Origin: Enterobacteriaceae bacterium RIT693
GTDB taxonomy: Bacteria > Pseudomonadota > Gammaproteobacteria > Enterobacterales > Enterobacteriaceae
Assembly (NCBI GenBank): GCA_009668225.1
Contig: WJYK01000008.1
Location: 62,001 to 126,000, forward strand
DNA: 64,000 nt
Direction: 5' to 3'
Shown here: one piece after another, positions 37,747-48,535 of the stretch
How the letters are laid out: each line of letters begins with the position of its first letter
Position numbering within the stretch: position 1 is the stretch's first letter
Program-made: the position numbers and the translations under genes
The notes under the pieces: generated by a model
The model's database searches: none
The model's input: only the letters and a program-made list of their open reading frames with translations
Told to the model about the DNA's origin: nothing

Positions 37747-38658
37747 TTAACCTTTAATTTTGGGATCCAGCGCGTCCCGCAGCCCATCCCCCAATAAGTT
37801 AAACGCCAGCACGGTCAAAAAGATAGCCAGGCTCGGGAAAATAGCGACATGCGGGGCTATCACCATATCCGCCCTCGCCTCGTTCAGCATCGCGCCCCAC
37901 TCCGGCGTAGGAGGCTGAGCACCCAGGCCAAGAAACGACAGGCTTGCGGCGGAGATAATAGAGGTCCCGATACGCATGGTGAAATAAACCACGATCGACG
38001 AAACGGTACCCGGCAGGATATGCCGGAAGATAATAGTCGCATCCGGGGCGCCAATGCTACGAGCTGACTCAATAAAAGTTTGCTGTTTCAGAACCAGCGT
38101 GTTGCCGCGAACCAGGCGGGCAAAAGCCGGAATACTGAAAATGGCCACCGCGATAATCACGTTGGTCATGCCACTGCCCATCACCGCCACCACCGCTATC
38201 GCCAGCAGAATACCGGGAAAAGCAAACAGGACATCGCAGATGCGCATGATAATGCGGTCCCACCAGCCTTCGTAATACCCCGCCAGCAGGCCAAAGAAGG
38301 TGCCGATAAGCGCGCCGATAAGCACCGAAAAGACCCCGGCGGCCAGCGAGATTTGCGCCCCAACCAGCACGCGGCTAAAAATGTCGCGCCCCAGCGAATC
38401 AACGCCAAACCAGTGCAATGCCGACGGCCCTTCGTTCAGCCTGTCGTAGTCGAAGTAGTTTTCCGCATCAAAGGGGGCTATCCACGGCGCTATCAGCGCG
38501 ATCGCAATGAGCAAAAGCACAAACAGCCCGGCCGTCATGGCCACGGGCTGCTGCCGAAAACGGCGTAAGAACTCGCTCCACGGCGTACGGATTTGCCCGG
38601 CGTGAACCACGGGCATCGCGTTGACTATGGCCTGGCGTCGCCAGTTTAAAAGTCGCAT
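37747..38658 (-). CDS. gsiD: Glutathione ABC transporter permease GsiD
   Basis: A 303-residue inner-membrane permease of the DppC/OppC type with six membrane segments. The ABC-interaction loop is [20 protein letters not shown] (around residues 195-214). It pairs with GsiC to form the channel for glutathione import. It begins 2 bases after the gsiC stop, so the two are tightly coupled. The N-terminal cytoplasmic stretch ([20 protein letters not shown]) is typical of GsiD. Confidence 0.94.
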   Translation of the reverse strand: MRLLNWRRQAIVNAMPVVHAGQIRTPWSEFLRRFRQQPVAMTAGLFVLLLIAIALIAPWIAPFDAENYFDYDRLNEGPSALHWFGVDSLGRDIFSRVLVGAQISLAAGVFSVLIGALIGTFFGLLAGYYEGWWDRIIMRICDVLFAFPGILLAIAVVAVMGSGMTNVIIAVAIFSIPAFARLVRGNTLVLKQQTFIESARSIGAPDATIIFRHILPGTVSSIVVYFTMRIGTSIISAASLSFLGLGAQPPTPEWGAMLNEARADMVIAPHVAIFPSLAIFLTVLAFNLLGDGLRDALDPKIKG

Positions 38659-38660
38659 CC

Positions 38661-39581
38661 TTATTTGTACCTGATGGCCGGGTTAATGGCGGCATACAGC
38701 AGATCCACCACTAAGTTGATCACAATAAACTCCAGCGAAAACAGCAGCACTTCCGCCTGAATAACCGGGTAGTCGCGCATCTCCACCGAATCCACCAGCA
38801 GGCGCCCTAATCCCGGCCAGTTAAATACCTTTTCTACCACAATCGAACCGCCAAGCAGGAAGCCGAACTGCAGTCCCATCATGGTGATCACCGGGATCAT
38901 CGCATTACGCAGGCCGTGTTTTACCACGATCAACGTTTCGCTCACGCCTTTCGCCCGGGCGGTGCGCATGTAATCTTCATGCAGCACATCCACGAACGAT
39001 GCGCGGGTGAATCTCGCCATCACCGCAGCCACCGCCGCGCCAAGGGTAATAGACGGCAAAATGTAGTGCTGCCAGCTGTCTGCCCCCACCGTGGGGAGCC
39101 AGCCTAACTCAACCGAGAAGACCTGCATCAGCAGCATTCCCAGTGCGAAGGCCGGGAAGGAAATGCCGGAAACCGCAATTGTCATACTCAGGCGATCCGG
39201 CCAGCGGTTACGCCAGACGGCGGCCACTATGCCGGTGACCAGGCCAAACAGCGTCGCCCAGGCCATGCTGGTCAGCGTCAGCCACAGCGTGGGCATAAAG
39301 CGGCTGGCAATCTCTTCGGATACCGGGCGGCGCGAAACCAGCGAGGTGCCAAAGTCCCCCTGCACTACATGAGTGATGTAATGCAGGAACTGTCGCCACA
39401 GCGGCTGATCCAGCCCGAGCTGTTTGCGAACAAGCTCAATGACCGTGGCATCGGCTTCCGGCCCTGCAATCAGGCGCGCCGGATCACCGGGCAGCAGGTG
39501 AACAAACAGGAACACCAGCACCGCGACGATGAACAGCGTTGGAATTAGCCCAAAAAGGCGTTTAAGGAAATAGTTAAACAT
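38661..39581 (-). CDS. gsiC: Glutathione ABC transporter permease GsiC
   Basis: A 306-residue permease of the DppB/OppB type: [20 protein letters not shown] at the start, [12 protein letters not shown] around residue 30-41, and the coupling loop [20 protein letters not shown] around 205-224. Six membrane segments. It is separated from gsiB by 156 bases that are filled with REP-like hairpins, an unusual gap inside an ABC operon. Confidence 0.94.
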   Translation of the reverse strand: MFNYFLKRLFGLIPTLFIVAVLVFLFVHLLPGDPARLIAGPEADATVIELVRKQLGLDQPLWRQFLHYITHVVQGDFGTSLVSRRPVSEEIASRFMPTLWLTLTSMAWATLFGLVTGIVAAVWRNRWPDRLSMTIAVSGISFPAFALGMLLMQVFSVELGWLPTVGADSWQHYILPSITLGAAVAAVMARFTRASFVDVLHEDYMRTARAKGVSETLIVVKHGLRNAMIPVITMMGLQFGFLLGGSIVVEKVFNWPGLGRLLVDSVEMRDYPVIQAEVLLFSLEFIVINLVVDLLYAAINPAIRYK

Positions 39582-39587
39582 GTCGGC

Positions 39588-39726
39588 CCCTCACCCTAAC
39601 CCTCTCCCCTGAGGGGCGAGGGGATAAAGAGACAAGGCTTTGCATCCCTCTCCCCATAAGGGAGAGGGAACAGAGATGGGCTTTGTTTTCCCCCTCTCCC
39701 TTTTAGGGAGAGGGCCGGGGTGAGGG
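39588..39726. repeat. Cluster of three REP-like hairpins inside the gsi operon
   Basis: Three stem-loops of the CCCTCTCCC family lie at about 39588-39624, 39645-39668 and 39690-39726. The outer arms CCCTCACCCTAACCCTCTCCCC and (inverted) GGGAGAGGG...GGGTGAGGG face each other, so the whole block can also fold as one large palindrome. It lies between gsiB and gsiC and could uncouple gsiAB from gsiCD expression or stabilise the upstream mRNA end. Confidence 0.85.
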
Positions 39727-39737
39727 TCATTATCACG

Positions 39738-41276
39738 CTACTTCAGGTCCGCATTATCAAAGCTGAATCCGGTATCCGGCATCACGTAGAATCCGGTGAG
39801 ATTTTTACTGTGGGCAGAAACCAGTTTTTCCACCACCAGCGGCACCCACGGTGACTCTTTCCAGATAATGTCCTGGGCGTCTTTATACAGCTTCGCTTTC
39901 TCTTCCGGCTGGGTGGTTTTCAGCGCCTCAGCCAGGTCTTTATCCACCTGAGGATTGCTGTAGAACGCGGTGTTAAACAGCGTTGGCGGCCAGTTTTGGG
40001 AAGCAAACAGCGGTGACAGAGACCAGTCTGCTTCGCCGGTTGAGGCCGACCAGCCGGTGTAGAACATTCTCACGCCGCTCTCTTTCTGGCTTTTGGCTTC
40101 CACTTCTGCCGCACGCTGCCCGGCGTCCATCGCCGTCACTTTCACCTTGATACCAACCTGCGCCAGTTGCTGCTGGGTAAACTGCAGTACTTTCTGCGCG
40201 GTGCTGTGGTTATGGGACGACCAGAGCGTGGTTTCAAAGCCGTTCGGGAAACCCGCTTCTTTTAGCAGCGCTTTGGCTTTGGCCGGATCGTAAGGCCAGG
40301 GTTTGAATTTTTCCGAATAGGCGATGGACGGCGGCACGACGCCTTCCGCAGGCGTGGCAAAGCCGGAGAACGCCACTTTCACCAGCGCCTGGCGGTTAAT
40401 CGCGTAGTTGATCGCCTCGCGAACCTTCGGGTTATCAAACGGTTTTTGGGTCACGTTCATGCTGATGTAGCGCTGCATGATGGACGGGGAAGCAACCAGC
40501 TCAAGCTTGCTGTTTTTCTCCAGCACGCCGGCCTGCTCGTAAGGAATCGGGAACGCAAACTGCGCCTCACCGGTTTGCAGCATCGCCGCGCGGGTGTTGT
40601 TATCCACGACCGGACGCCAGGTAATGCTGTCCAGCTTCGGCAGGCCAGCCTGCCAGTAACCGGTGAATTTTTTCACCTTCACAAAGTCTGTCTGGTTCCA
40701 GGTTTCCAGCTGATACGGGCCCGTACCTACCGGGTGGAAGCCAATATCTTTGCCGTATTTTTGCAGCGCCGCCGGGGAAATCATCGCCGTCGCCGGGTGG
40801 GCAAGAATATTGATAAACGCCGAGAACGGCTGTTTTAAGGTGATTTTTACCGTCGCAGGATCGACCGCTTCGGTTTTCGCGATGGCTTTATACAGGTTAT
40901 AGCGCTTGAGGTGGTTATCCGGATTGCTGGCGCGATCGAGGTTAGCTTTTACCGCGTCAGCGTTAAAATCCGTGCCATCCTGGAACTTCACGCCCGTACG
41001 CAGCTTGATGGTGTATACCAGGCCGTCGTCAGAGACCTTGTAGCTCTCCGCCAGCACGTTCTGCAGCTTCATGTCTTTATCAAGCCCGAACAATCCCTGA
41101 TAGAACGACTTCGCCACCGCCTGCGATAGCGTGTCGTTCGCGTCGTACGGATCGAGCGTGGTGAAGTTTGAGGCCACCGCGACGACGACATCTTTTGCAG
41201 CGAAAGCGGGCGTGGCGATAACGGCAGAGGCCAGTCCCGCCGCCAGCAGCCATTTTTGCGTTGTGTTAGCTGTCAT
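39738..41276 (-). CDS. gsiB: Periplasmic glutathione-binding protein GsiB
   Basis: A 512-residue peptide/nickel-type (family 5) substrate-binding protein with a signal peptide (residues 1-26, ending TPAFA before AKDVVVAV). Family landmarks are [20 protein letters not shown] at the mature N-terminus and [20 protein letters not shown] around residues 95-115. It captures glutathione in the periplasm for GsiACD. It follows gsiA by 12 bases. Length equals that of E. coli GsiB (512). Confidence 0.95.
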   Translation of the reverse strand: MTANTTQKWLLAAGLASAVIATPAFAAKDVVVAVASNFTTLDPYDANDTLSQAVAKSFYQGLFGLDKDMKLQNVLAESYKVSDDGLVYTIKLRTGVKFQDGTDFNADAVKANLDRASNPDNHLKRYNLYKAIAKTEAVDPATVKITLKQPFSAFINILAHPATAMISPAALQKYGKDIGFHPVGTGPYQLETWNQTDFVKVKKFTGYWQAGLPKLDSITWRPVVDNNTRAAMLQTGEAQFAFPIPYEQAGVLEKNSKLELVASPSIMQRYISMNVTQKPFDNPKVREAINYAINRQALVKVAFSGFATPAEGVVPPSIAYSEKFKPWPYDPAKAKALLKEAGFPNGFETTLWSSHNHSTAQKVLQFTQQQLAQVGIKVKVTAMDAGQRAAEVEAKSQKESGVRMFYTGWSASTGEADWSLSPLFASQNWPPTLFNTAFYSNPQVDKDLAEALKTTQPEEKAKLYKDAQDIIWKESPWVPLVVEKLVSAHSKNLTGFYVMPDTGFSFDNADLK

Positions 41277-41288
41277 TATTGTTTTCCT

Positions 41289-43163
41289 TTATAGGCGATT
41301 TTCACTGCTGCCGATGGGATGACGGGCAACAAAATGTCCCGGCCCCACCGCAACCAGCGGTGCTACGTGCGGTTCATCCCCCAGGCTGCGTGTGGCGCTG
41401 GGGATCTCGTCAGACACTAAAACGGGCTTGCGTCCCTTACGGGTTGGGTCAGCCACCGGCACCGCCGCCATGAGCTTGCGGGTATACGGATGCTGTGGGT
41501 TTTCAAACACCGCGCGGCGCGGGCCAATTTCAACAATCTGGCCCAGATACATCACCGCCACGCGATGGCTGATACGTTCCACCACGGCCATGTCGTGGGA
41601 GATAAACAGGAAAGCGATGCCAAACTCACGCTGCAGGTCGAGCAGCAGGTTAACTATCTGCGCCCGAATCGACACGTCCAGCGCCGAAACGGACTCATCG
41701 GCAATCACCACCCTCGGGTTAAGGGCCAGCGCGCGGGCAATACAAACCCTCTGCCGCTGGCCGCCGGAGAACTCATGCGGGTAGCGCCAGGCGTGTTCCG
41801 GCTGCAGCCCTACGCGCTCAAGCAGCCATGCCACTCGCTCTTGCGCCTGCTCTTTGGGCATCGCCTGATGCACCAGCAGCGGCTCCATAATGGAGTAACC
41901 GACCGTCTGGCGAGGATCCAGCGAAGCATACGGATCCTGGAAGATAAACTGGATATCTTTGCGTACGTGCTGTAGCTCGCCGTTAGGCAGGTTATCAATA
42001 CGCTGACCGTTGAAGGTGATGGTGCCTCCCTGGGTCTCCACCAGCCGCAGCAGCGAGCGGCCGGTGGTCGACTTTCCACAGCCGGACTCCCCGACCAGCG
42101 CCAGGGTCTCACCGGGCAATAAATCGAAGCTCACCTTTTCAACAGCATGTACCTGGCGCGTCACCCGGTTGAATATTCCGCTGCGCAGCGGAAAGCGAGT
42201 GACCAGGTCACGCACTTCAAGTACGGGCTTCGCTCCCGGGGGAATCGTATCCTGTTCAGTTTCTGGCTCTTGCTGATTTGGTTGCCCCGGCACGATAAGC
42301 GGAAACTTGCGCGGTAAATCACTGCCGTTCATTGCGCCCAGGCGCGGCACGGCGGCCAACAAGGCCTGCGTGTAGGCGTGCTGCGGGTTTTCGAATATTT
42401 GCTCGACGGTGCCGGTTTCCACCGCTTCGCCCCGGTACATGACCAGCACCCGATCGGCGATATCGGCTACCACGCCCATATCGTGGGTGATAAAAATCAC
42501 CCCCATCTGCATTTCATCCTGCAGGACGCGAATAAGCTGCAGGATCTGCGCCTGAATAGTCACGTCGAGGGCGGTCGTCGGCTCATCGGCAATCAGCACC
42601 GCCGGGCGGCAGGAGAGCGCCATGGCGATCATCACCCGCTGGCGCATCCCGCCGGAAAGCTGGTGCGGGTAGCGGTTCAGAATGGCCTGGGCTTCAGGAA
42701 TGCGCACGCGTTCAAGCATGCGTTTTGCCTCATTCAGCGCCGCACGGCCGTCCAGCTTTTGGTGTAAACGAATGGATTCGGCAATCTGCTCACCTACGGT
42801 AAACACCGGGTTGAGCGAGGTCATCGGCTCCTGGAAAATCATCGCCACGTCCGCGCCACGCACGCGACGCATCTGCGCGCTGTTCAGGTCGGGCAGATTA
42901 AGCACTTCGTTATTACGGCGGCGCAGCAGCAGTTTCTCGCAGTCGACCAGCCCGCCGCTCTGTTCCAGCAGGCGCATCAATGCCATCGCCGTCACCGATT
43001 TCCCGGAGCCCGACTCGCCGACAATCGCCAGCGTTTCACCCCGGTTAAGCGTCAGCGACAGGTGACGCACCGCCTCGGTGACCTGCTGCTGTTGGCGAAA
43101 GCGAATATTGAGGTCGCTAACGGCAAGCACCTGCTCGTCCGGCAGTTCATGACTGTGCGGCAT
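41289..43163 (-). CDS. gsiA: Glutathione ABC transporter ATPase GsiA
   Basis: A 624-residue protein with two full ABC domains. Domain 1 has Walker A GESGSGKS (about residue 55), signature LSGGMRQRV and Walker B VLIADEPT. Domain 2 has Walker A GESGCGKS (about 360), signature FSGGQRQRV and Walker B VVIADESV. Both end with oligopeptide-binding C-terminal extensions ([20 protein letters not shown]). It energises GsiCD. Its ATG overlaps the iaaA stop as TAATG, so iaaA and gsiA are translationally coupled, as in E. coli. Confidence 0.95.
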   Translation of the reverse strand: MPHSHELPDEQVLAVSDLNIRFRQQQQVTEAVRHLSLTLNRGETLAIVGESGSGKSVTAMALMRLLEQSGGLVDCEKLLLRRRNNEVLNLPDLNSAQMRRVRGADVAMIFQEPMTSLNPVFTVGEQIAESIRLHQKLDGRAALNEAKRMLERVRIPEAQAILNRYPHQLSGGMRQRVMIAMALSCRPAVLIADEPTTALDVTIQAQILQLIRVLQDEMQMGVIFITHDMGVVADIADRVLVMYRGEAVETGTVEQIFENPQHAYTQALLAAVPRLGAMNGSDLPRKFPLIVPGQPNQQEPETEQDTIPPGAKPVLEVRDLVTRFPLRSGIFNRVTRQVHAVEKVSFDLLPGETLALVGESGCGKSTTGRSLLRLVETQGGTITFNGQRIDNLPNGELQHVRKDIQFIFQDPYASLDPRQTVGYSIMEPLLVHQAMPKEQAQERVAWLLERVGLQPEHAWRYPHEFSGGQRQRVCIARALALNPRVVIADESVSALDVSIRAQIVNLLLDLQREFGIAFLFISHDMAVVERISHRVAVMYLGQIVEIGPRRAVFENPQHPYTRKLMAAVPVADPTRKGRKPVLVSDEIPSATRSLGDEPHVAPLVAVGPGHFVARHPIGSSENRL

Positions 43164-44116
43164 TAACTCTCCTGGTCACGATAAATTCCTACATTCGGGG
43201 CATCGCCCACAAAGCCAAAGCCGCGGTACATCCCTTCGCTGTTAAACGGCAGCGCGACGTTGCCCTGATTATCAATGGCAATCATGCCGCCGCTGCCGCC
43301 CAGCGCGGGCAGTTTCTCCAGCACCACGCGGTCGACGGCCTGCTGCAGGCTTAGCCCGGCATACTCCATCAGGGCAGCAATATCGTAGGCCGCGAGCGTG
43401 CGTATAAAGACTTCACCCGTGCCGGTGCAGGACACCGCCACGTTGGCATTGTTGGCATAGCAACCCGCGCCGACAAGGGGCGAATCCCCTACCCGGCCCG
43501 GCAATTTATTGGTCATCCCGCCGGTGGAGGTCGCCGCGGCCAGATTACCGAGTTTATCCAGCGCCACTGCGCCAACCGTGCCAAATTTCTTATCCGCATC
43601 AATCGGCTCGGCCCCGTCATGATCCAACAGCGTTTGCTGGCTTTCACGGGCGCGCAGCAATTGCTGATAGCGTTCTTCGGTCGAAAAAAGTGTTTCATCT
43701 ACCGGCTCAAGCCCTTGCTGAGCGGCAAAACGTTCCGCCCCTTCGCCGATCATCAGCACGTGCGGGCTGTTTTCCAGCACCAGCCTCGCCGCAAGAATCG
43801 GGTTGCGAATATGGCTTACGCCCGCCACCGCCCCGGCATCCAGGCTGTTGCCGTCCATGACGCAGGCGTCGAGCTCATGTTTGCCTTCACTAGTGAACAC
43901 AGAACCAATCCCGGCGTTAAACAGCGGGCATTCTTCCAGCAGGCGAACGGCCTCGGTTACCGCGTCCAGCGCGCTGCCGCCGTGCTCGAGGATCTGCTGC
44001 CCGACCTCCACTATTCTGGATAGCGCGCTGATAAACTCCTGCTCTTTTTCCGGCGTCAGGTGGGCGCGGGTCAGGGCTCCGGCCCCGCCATGAATAGCGA
44101 TAACGGCTTTGGTCAT
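43163..44116 (-). CDS. iaaA: Isoaspartyl peptidase / L-asparaginase IaaA
   Basis: A 317-residue Ntn-hydrolase precursor that cleaves itself into alpha and beta subunits and hydrolyses beta-aspartyl peptides and asparagine. [20 protein letters not shown] is the conserved N-terminus. The self-cleavage threonine lies in [20 protein letters not shown] around residue 178. [18 protein letters not shown] is the substrate pocket. The start at 44116 gives the family N-terminus; the open frame runs on to 44182 without a homologous-looking extension. First gene of iaaA-gsiABCD. Confidence 0.95.
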   Translation of the reverse strand: MTKAVIAIHGGAGALTRAHLTPEKEQEFISALSRIVEVGQQILEHGGSALDAVTEAVRLLEECPLFNAGIGSVFTSEGKHELDACVMDGNSLDAGAVAGVSHIRNPILAARLVLENSPHVLMIGEGAERFAAQQGLEPVDETLFSTEERYQQLLRARESQQTLLDHDGAEPIDADKKFGTVGAVALDKLGNLAAATSTGGMTNKLPGRVGDSPLVGAGCYANNANVAVSCTGTGEVFIRTLAAYDIAALMEYAGLSLQQAVDRVVLEKLPALGGSGGMIAIDNQGNVALPFNSEGMYRGFGFVGDAPNVGIYRDQES

Positions 44117-44276
44117 TCGGCATTGCCTGTTGAATGTGATATCTGGCGGCGTTTTTTCTATAAATATCAGAATCGTTGCCAAACATTGATACGATTTTTG
44201 AATATAGAAAGACGTAAAAGTGTTGTAAAGAAAATTGACTTTCCTCTGCGAGCCTTACGCCGCCCGGCGGGAAGGA

Positions 44277-44312
44277 GAAATAGCGGCCGATAAAACCTGA
44301 GCCGCTATTTCT
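44277..44312 (-). terminator. Terminator hairpin after the autotransporter gene
   Basis: GAAATAGCGGC / GCCGCTATTTC are perfect 11-bp arms around a 13-base loop, followed on the minus strand by TCCTT, and on the plus strand by TTTGG. It lies 17 bases beyond the stop of the GDSL autotransporter. Confidence 0.65.
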
Positions 44313-44329
44313 TTGGTAATAACAAAAAG

Positions 44330-46306
44330 TTAGAACTTCGCGCTGATGCCCACGTTATAGCTGGTCTGGTTCCCGTCGCTTAGCCCGGCCGTTTGCGCCA
44401 CTGCCGCAAAGGCTGACACGGTATCCGAGAGCGGCATATCCGCACCGACGGCGATATCGGCCCAGTTTTTATCCAGCTGTTCACCGCTGCGGCTGAAGGT
44501 CAGCGCCGTGGATTTTAAGCCGCCGTTCGCACGGTAATTGTCGTCGCCAAACTGATGCCGGTAGCTGGCCTGCGCCCAGGGATTAATCACCCCCAGCTTC
44601 GTGTCCACGCGCCAGCCCGCGCTACCGATTTGCGAATGGCCGTTCTGATCGCCGAAGCGCATAGCGGTGCTGCTGCTGCCGTTTTCGCTGTAGCCGTTCA
44701 CGTGGCTGTAATCCCAGGCGTATTGCAGCACCGGCCCCGTGGTCAGCCAGCTCGTTACCGCGAGGTCATAACCCGCCGTGAGTCGCGCGCCATACAGCCT
44801 GCCGTCGGTATCGCCTTTTTCAGTGCGGGTCAGCTGTCCGAGCGTGATATCGCGCTGAATATTCGTGAAGTCTGCGGAGAGATAATGCACGTCGCTGTTT
44901 AACCAGGCCTGGCCCGCCCGGAGCTGGCCAAAGAGGGCGGCCTGGAAACCTCGGGTGTCATAGCGGTAGTTATCGTTCGGGCGCTGGTTGTCCAGAGAGC
45001 CGGCGATCAGCCCGCCCAGCACCACGTTTTCATTGAGCTGATAGTCCAGGCCCACGGTCAGGTTATTGGTGTTCCCTTTGCCGTCACCGGTTCCACCGTG
45101 CCCGCTATACCGCTGATAGCCCCCGCTGTAGCCGCCAAACACGCCCAGTGAACCGGCGGCGTTTTCGCCCTGACGCAGCTGCTGGTAGCGGCTGTCGAGC
45201 GTGGCCCGGCTGCCACGCACCATCGCCTGCGTGCCCTGATTCAGACGAGTCACCTGAACAGGCGCGGCGATAATCGACTCAATGTATTGGGCAATGATGC
45301 TGTGTACCTGCGGGCCAGGGTGGAAATGGTCGGCAAACAGATAGCCCTGAGAGGCATTAAAGCCGGGCGTCGAGCTGGTGCAGTCTGTCGCCGCCACGCC
45401 CGGCGGACAGGCCATCCCGGCGGTGTTTGTCAGGCCGAACGCCTGAGGGTTGGCCAGGATTTCCTGGAAAACGCCGTTGATATCCGCCCGGGCAATATTG
45501 CCGCCGTGTTGCAGCAGAGCCTGATCCTCAGCGCTGTTGTAGAAGGTGGTGAGTAAAGAAGCCTGCTGCACGGCTTGATCGTAGGCAGCAATAAGCTGAG
45601 CGGCTACGCCCTGCTGAATGAGTGGATTCGTACTGACGACCGATGCCGCCGCCTGTAAAGCCTGATGAATTGCCTGCTGCCGGCTCGCCAGGTCAGGCGT
45701 TTGCGCCGCATCCAGAGAAGCATAAGCAGCCTGAATGGCTGGCGTGGCCGCCGCACCAAGCCCTGCGCTAAGCACCAGCTCCATCAACGTTGGCGTCGCG
45801 CCGATATTTGGGACGTTAGGTACCACCACCAGCCCGGCTCCGGCATCAAGCAAAGCCCCAACCTGAGCCGCTGCGTTGGCCGCGCTGTTAGCGGCGATTC
45901 CCTGCGCCAGCGCTGGCTGGGTGGCGGCCGCGGCCAGATCGTTGCCGCCTATCCAGTGAATGTATAACCCGTTGCCGTCCGCTCGCCCGCCGGTCTGGCT
46001 AAGGTAGCGTTGAACCTGGCTTTGGGTATTATCGGCCGAATTGAGCGCTGGCACGGCGGTGCCCCCGCCTGCGGCATAGTTGCTCCCGCCTTCGCGGGAA
46101 GGCGTTAACGTCAGGCCATATTGGGCGGCCAGCTGTTCGTCATAAAGTTTGTTCTGGCTGCTGTTCCAGGTCCAGCGCCCGTTGTTGCCGGTGTCGCTGA
46201 GGCTGTCGCCAAAAACGGTGAGGGAATCAAAGGCAAATGCGGATGAGGTGAAGCCCACAGCGACGGCCAGCATACTGAATTGAAACACTTTTTGTTTGCT
46301 TATCAT
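44330..46306 (-). CDS. GDSL-esterase autotransporter (EstA-like)
   Basis: A 658-residue type Va autotransporter. The signal peptide is at residues 1-25 (ending SAFA before FDSLTVF). The GDSL passenger has the nucleophile Ser35 in FGDSLSDTGN, block III in HWIGGNDLAA (about 138-147) and the catalytic Asp/His in FADHFHPGPQVH (about 345). The C-terminal autotransporter barrel (about 400-658) ends NVGISAKF. Members such as Pseudomonas EstA and Salmonella ApeE are lipolytic esterases fixed on the outer surface. The ATG at 46306 follows AAGGAAG; an upstream extension to 46342 is not signal-like. It lies between iaaA and moeA, adjacent genes in E. coli, so it is a local addition. Confidence 0.9.
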   Translation of the reverse strand: MISKQKVFQFSMLAVAVGFTSSAFAFDSLTVFGDSLSDTGNNGRWTWNSSQNKLYDEQLAAQYGLTLTPSREGGSNYAAGGGTAVPALNSADNTQSQVQRYLSQTGGRADGNGLYIHWIGGNDLAAAATQPALAQGIAANSAANAAAQVGALLDAGAGLVVVPNVPNIGATPTLMELVLSAGLGAAATPAIQAAYASLDAAQTPDLASRQQAIHQALQAAASVVSTNPLIQQGVAAQLIAAYDQAVQQASLLTTFYNSAEDQALLQHGGNIARADINGVFQEILANPQAFGLTNTAGMACPPGVAATDCTSSTPGFNASQGYLFADHFHPGPQVHSIIAQYIESIIAAPVQVTRLNQGTQAMVRGSRATLDSRYQQLRQGENAAGSLGVFGGYSGGYQRYSGHGGTGDGKGNTNNLTVGLDYQLNENVVLGGLIAGSLDNQRPNDNYRYDTRGFQAALFGQLRAGQAWLNSDVHYLSADFTNIQRDITLGQLTRTEKGDTDGRLYGARLTAGYDLAVTSWLTTGPVLQYAWDYSHVNGYSENGSSSTAMRFGDQNGHSQIGSAGWRVDTKLGVINPWAQASYRHQFGDDNYRANGGLKSTALTFSRSGEQLDKNWADIAVGADMPLSDTVSAFAAVAQTAGLSDGNQTSYNVGISAKF

Positions 46307-46517
46307 CAGTTCTTCCTTGCAGAGGTTTTTTATTCGCCACAATGACTATAGCCAATGGCGGATTACGCGCAGACCGAGCGTAAAGAAGAAACGTGACAAC
46401 GTGATGTAACGCATATCTGGCCACGGGCGGGAGGATTTTGCTGATCCCAGACATGCCGCCAGACGGCGTTTTCTGCCATACTAAGCCCTTATTTTGTCCC
46501 TGCTCCAGGAGCCACGA

Positions 46518-47750
46518 ATGGAATTTACCGCCGGGCTGATCCCGCTTGAAACCGCGCTTGAACAGATGCTGTCCCGTAGTACCCCGCTGTCCGAAACGGA
46601 AACATTACCGCTGCTGCAGGCAACAGGACGCATCACCGCTGCCCCCGTCACCTCCCCGCTGGATGTCCCGGGTTTCGACAACTCAGCGATGGACGGATAT
46701 GCGGTGCGTCTGGCGGATATCAAAGCCGGTGGCGCGCTGCCTGTCGCAGGTAAAGCGTTTGCCGGGCAGCCGTTCAACGGCGAATGGCCCGCTGGAACCT
46801 GCGTGCGCATCATGACCGGCGCACCAATCCCTGCCGGGGCCGAAGCCGTAGTCATGCAGGAAGAGACGGAAGTGACCGAAAGCGGCGTGCGCTTTAACGC
46901 CGTCGTGAAGAACGGGCAGAACATTCGCCGCCGCGGCGAGGATATCCATCAGGGCGCCAGCGTGCTGGCCGCAGGCGTGAAGCTGACCGCCGCCGAGCTG
47001 CCGCTGATTGCCTCTCTCGGCATCCCGGACGTTAAGGTCTACCGCAAAGTACGCGCGGCGGTGTTTTCCACCGGCGACGAGCTCCAGCTTCCCGGCCAGC
47101 CGCTGGCCGAAGGCCAAATCTACGATACCAACCGCCTGGCGGTTCACATCATGCTGGAGCAGCTGGGCTGCGAAGTTATCGACCTCGGCATCGTTCGTGA
47201 TGACCAGGATGCCCTGCGCGCGGTGTTTAACGAAGCGGACAGCCGCGCAGACGTCGTCATCAGCAGCGGCGGCGTTTCGGTGGGCGAAGCCGATTACACC
47301 AAACAAATCCTTGAAGAGCTGGGCGAAGTCGGCTTCTGGAAGCTGGCGATTAAGCCAGGCAAACCTTTTGCCTTTGGACGCCTGAAAAATAGCTGGTTCT
47401 GCGGCCTGCCGGGTAATCCGGTTTCCGCGGCACTGACGTTCTACCAGCTCGTACAGCCGCTGCTGGCTAAGCTGAGCGGTCAGCAAATCAACCCTCTTCC
47501 ACCGAGAATGCGCGTGCGTACCGTCGGCAAGCTGAAGAAATCCCCGGGCCGCCTCGACTTCCAGCGTGGCATTTTGCGCCGCAACGAGCAGGGTGACCTC
47601 GAAGTATTGAGCACCGGGCACCAGGGCTCGCATATTTTCAGCTCCTTTAGCCAGGCCAACTGCTTTGTGGTGCTGGAGCGCGAGCGCGGCAACGTAGAAG
47701 CCGGAGAATGGGTTGAGGTCGAGCCGTTTAACCCGCTGTTCGGAGGCTGA
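46518..47750 (+). CDS. moeA: Molybdopterin molybdenumtransferase MoeA
   Basis: A 410-residue cytoplasmic enzyme that inserts molybdate into adenylylated molybdopterin. [18 protein letters not shown] is the conserved N-terminus and fixes the start. [14 protein letters not shown] (about residues 53-66), the MoaB-like domain with [20 protein letters not shown] (about 185-204) and [14 protein letters not shown] (about 250), and the C-terminal domain from about 330 are all present. Length agrees with E. coli (411). Its stop is one base before the moeB start. Confidence 0.96.
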   Translation: MEFTAGLIPLETALEQMLSRSTPLSETETLPLLQATGRITAAPVTSPLDVPGFDNSAMDGYAVRLADIKAGGALPVAGKAFAGQPFNGEWPAGTCVRIMTGAPIPAGAEAVVMQEETEVTESGVRFNAVVKNGQNIRRRGEDIHQGASVLAAGVKLTAAELPLIASLGIPDVKVYRKVRAAVFSTGDELQLPGQPLAEGQIYDTNRLAVHIMLEQLGCEVIDLGIVRDDQDALRAVFNEADSRADVVISSGGVSVGEADYTKQILEELGEVGFWKLAIKPGKPFAFGRLKNSWFCGLPGNPVSAALTFYQLVQPLLAKLSGQQINPLPPRMRVRTVGKLKKSPGRLDFQRGILRRNEQGDLEVLSTGHQGSHIFSSFSQANCFVVLERERGNVEAGEWVEVEPFNPLFGG

Positions 47751-47751
47751 G

Positions 47752-48498
47752 ATGGTCGAGCTTAGCGATGAGGAAATGCTGCGCTATAACCGCCAGATTG
47801 TGCTGCGCGGCTTTGACTTTGACGGCCAGGAGAAGCTGAAAGCTTCCCGGGTTCTCATCGTCGGGCTGGGCGGGCTGGGCTGTGCGGCGGCCCAGTATCT
47901 GGCGGCGGCGGGCGTGGGGCATCTTACTCTGCTCGATTTCGATACCGTTTCGCTCTCCAACCTTCAGCGCCAGACGCTGCACAGCGATGCGACCATTGGT
48001 CAACCTAAGGTGGATTCTGCGCGGGATTCACTGGCGGCGATCAATCCGCACATCCGGCTTGAGACGGTTAATGCCCAGCTTGAAGAGCCGCAGCTTGATG
48101 AGCTGGTAGCAAAGCATGATGTCGTGCTGGACTGCACCGATAACGTGGCTATCCGCAACCAGCTTAACCGCTGCTGCCACAGGCAGAAAAAACCGCTGGT
48201 TTCCGGGGCGGCGATCCGCATGGAAGGCCAGATAAGCGTGTTCACCTGGCAGGAGAAGGAGCCCTGCTACCGCTGCCTGAGCCGTCTGTTTGGCGAAAGT
48301 ACGCTGAGCTGCGTGGAGGCGGGCGTCATGGCGCCGCTGGTCGGGATTATTGGCTCGCTGGAAGCGATGGAAGCCATCAAGCTGCTGGCAAACTACGGCA
48401 CGCCGGCCCGCGGGAAAATCGTGCTTTACGATGCGATGACCTGCCAGTTCAGAGAGATGAAGCTGGCGCGAAACCCGCAGTGTGAAGTTTGCGGATAA
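47752..48498 (+). CDS. moeB: Molybdopterin-synthase adenylyltransferase MoeB
   Basis: A 248-residue E1-like enzyme that adenylylates the C-terminus of MoaD so it can receive sulfur. The nucleotide-binding loop is GLGGLGCAAAQYLAAAG (about residues 38-54), the acidic loop LLDFDTVSLSNLQRQ (about 61-75), and zinc is held by two CxxC pairs, CYRC (about 172) and CEVC at the C-terminus. The start at 47752 (MVELSDEEMLRYNRQIVL) matches the family and immediately follows the moeA stop. Same moeA-moeB order as E. coli. Confidence 0.96.
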   Translation: MVELSDEEMLRYNRQIVLRGFDFDGQEKLKASRVLIVGLGGLGCAAAQYLAAAGVGHLTLLDFDTVSLSNLQRQTLHSDATIGQPKVDSARDSLAAINPHIRLETVNAQLEEPQLDELVAKHDVVLDCTDNVAIRNQLNRCCHRQKKPLVSGAAIRMEGQISVFTWQEKEPCYRCLSRLFGESTLSCVEAGVMAPLVGIIGSLEAMEAIKLLANYGTPARGKIVLYDAMTCQFREMKLARNPQCEVCG

Positions 48499-48506
48499 GC
48501 ATGAAA

Positions 48507-48530
48507 AAAGGGGATATTGCTATCCCCTTT
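48507..48530. terminator. Bidirectional terminator between moeB and mgtE
   Basis: AAAGGGGATA / TATCCCCTTT with loop TTGC, an A-run before and Ts after. Serves convergent genes. Confidence 0.85.
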
Positions 48531-48535
48531 CACTT

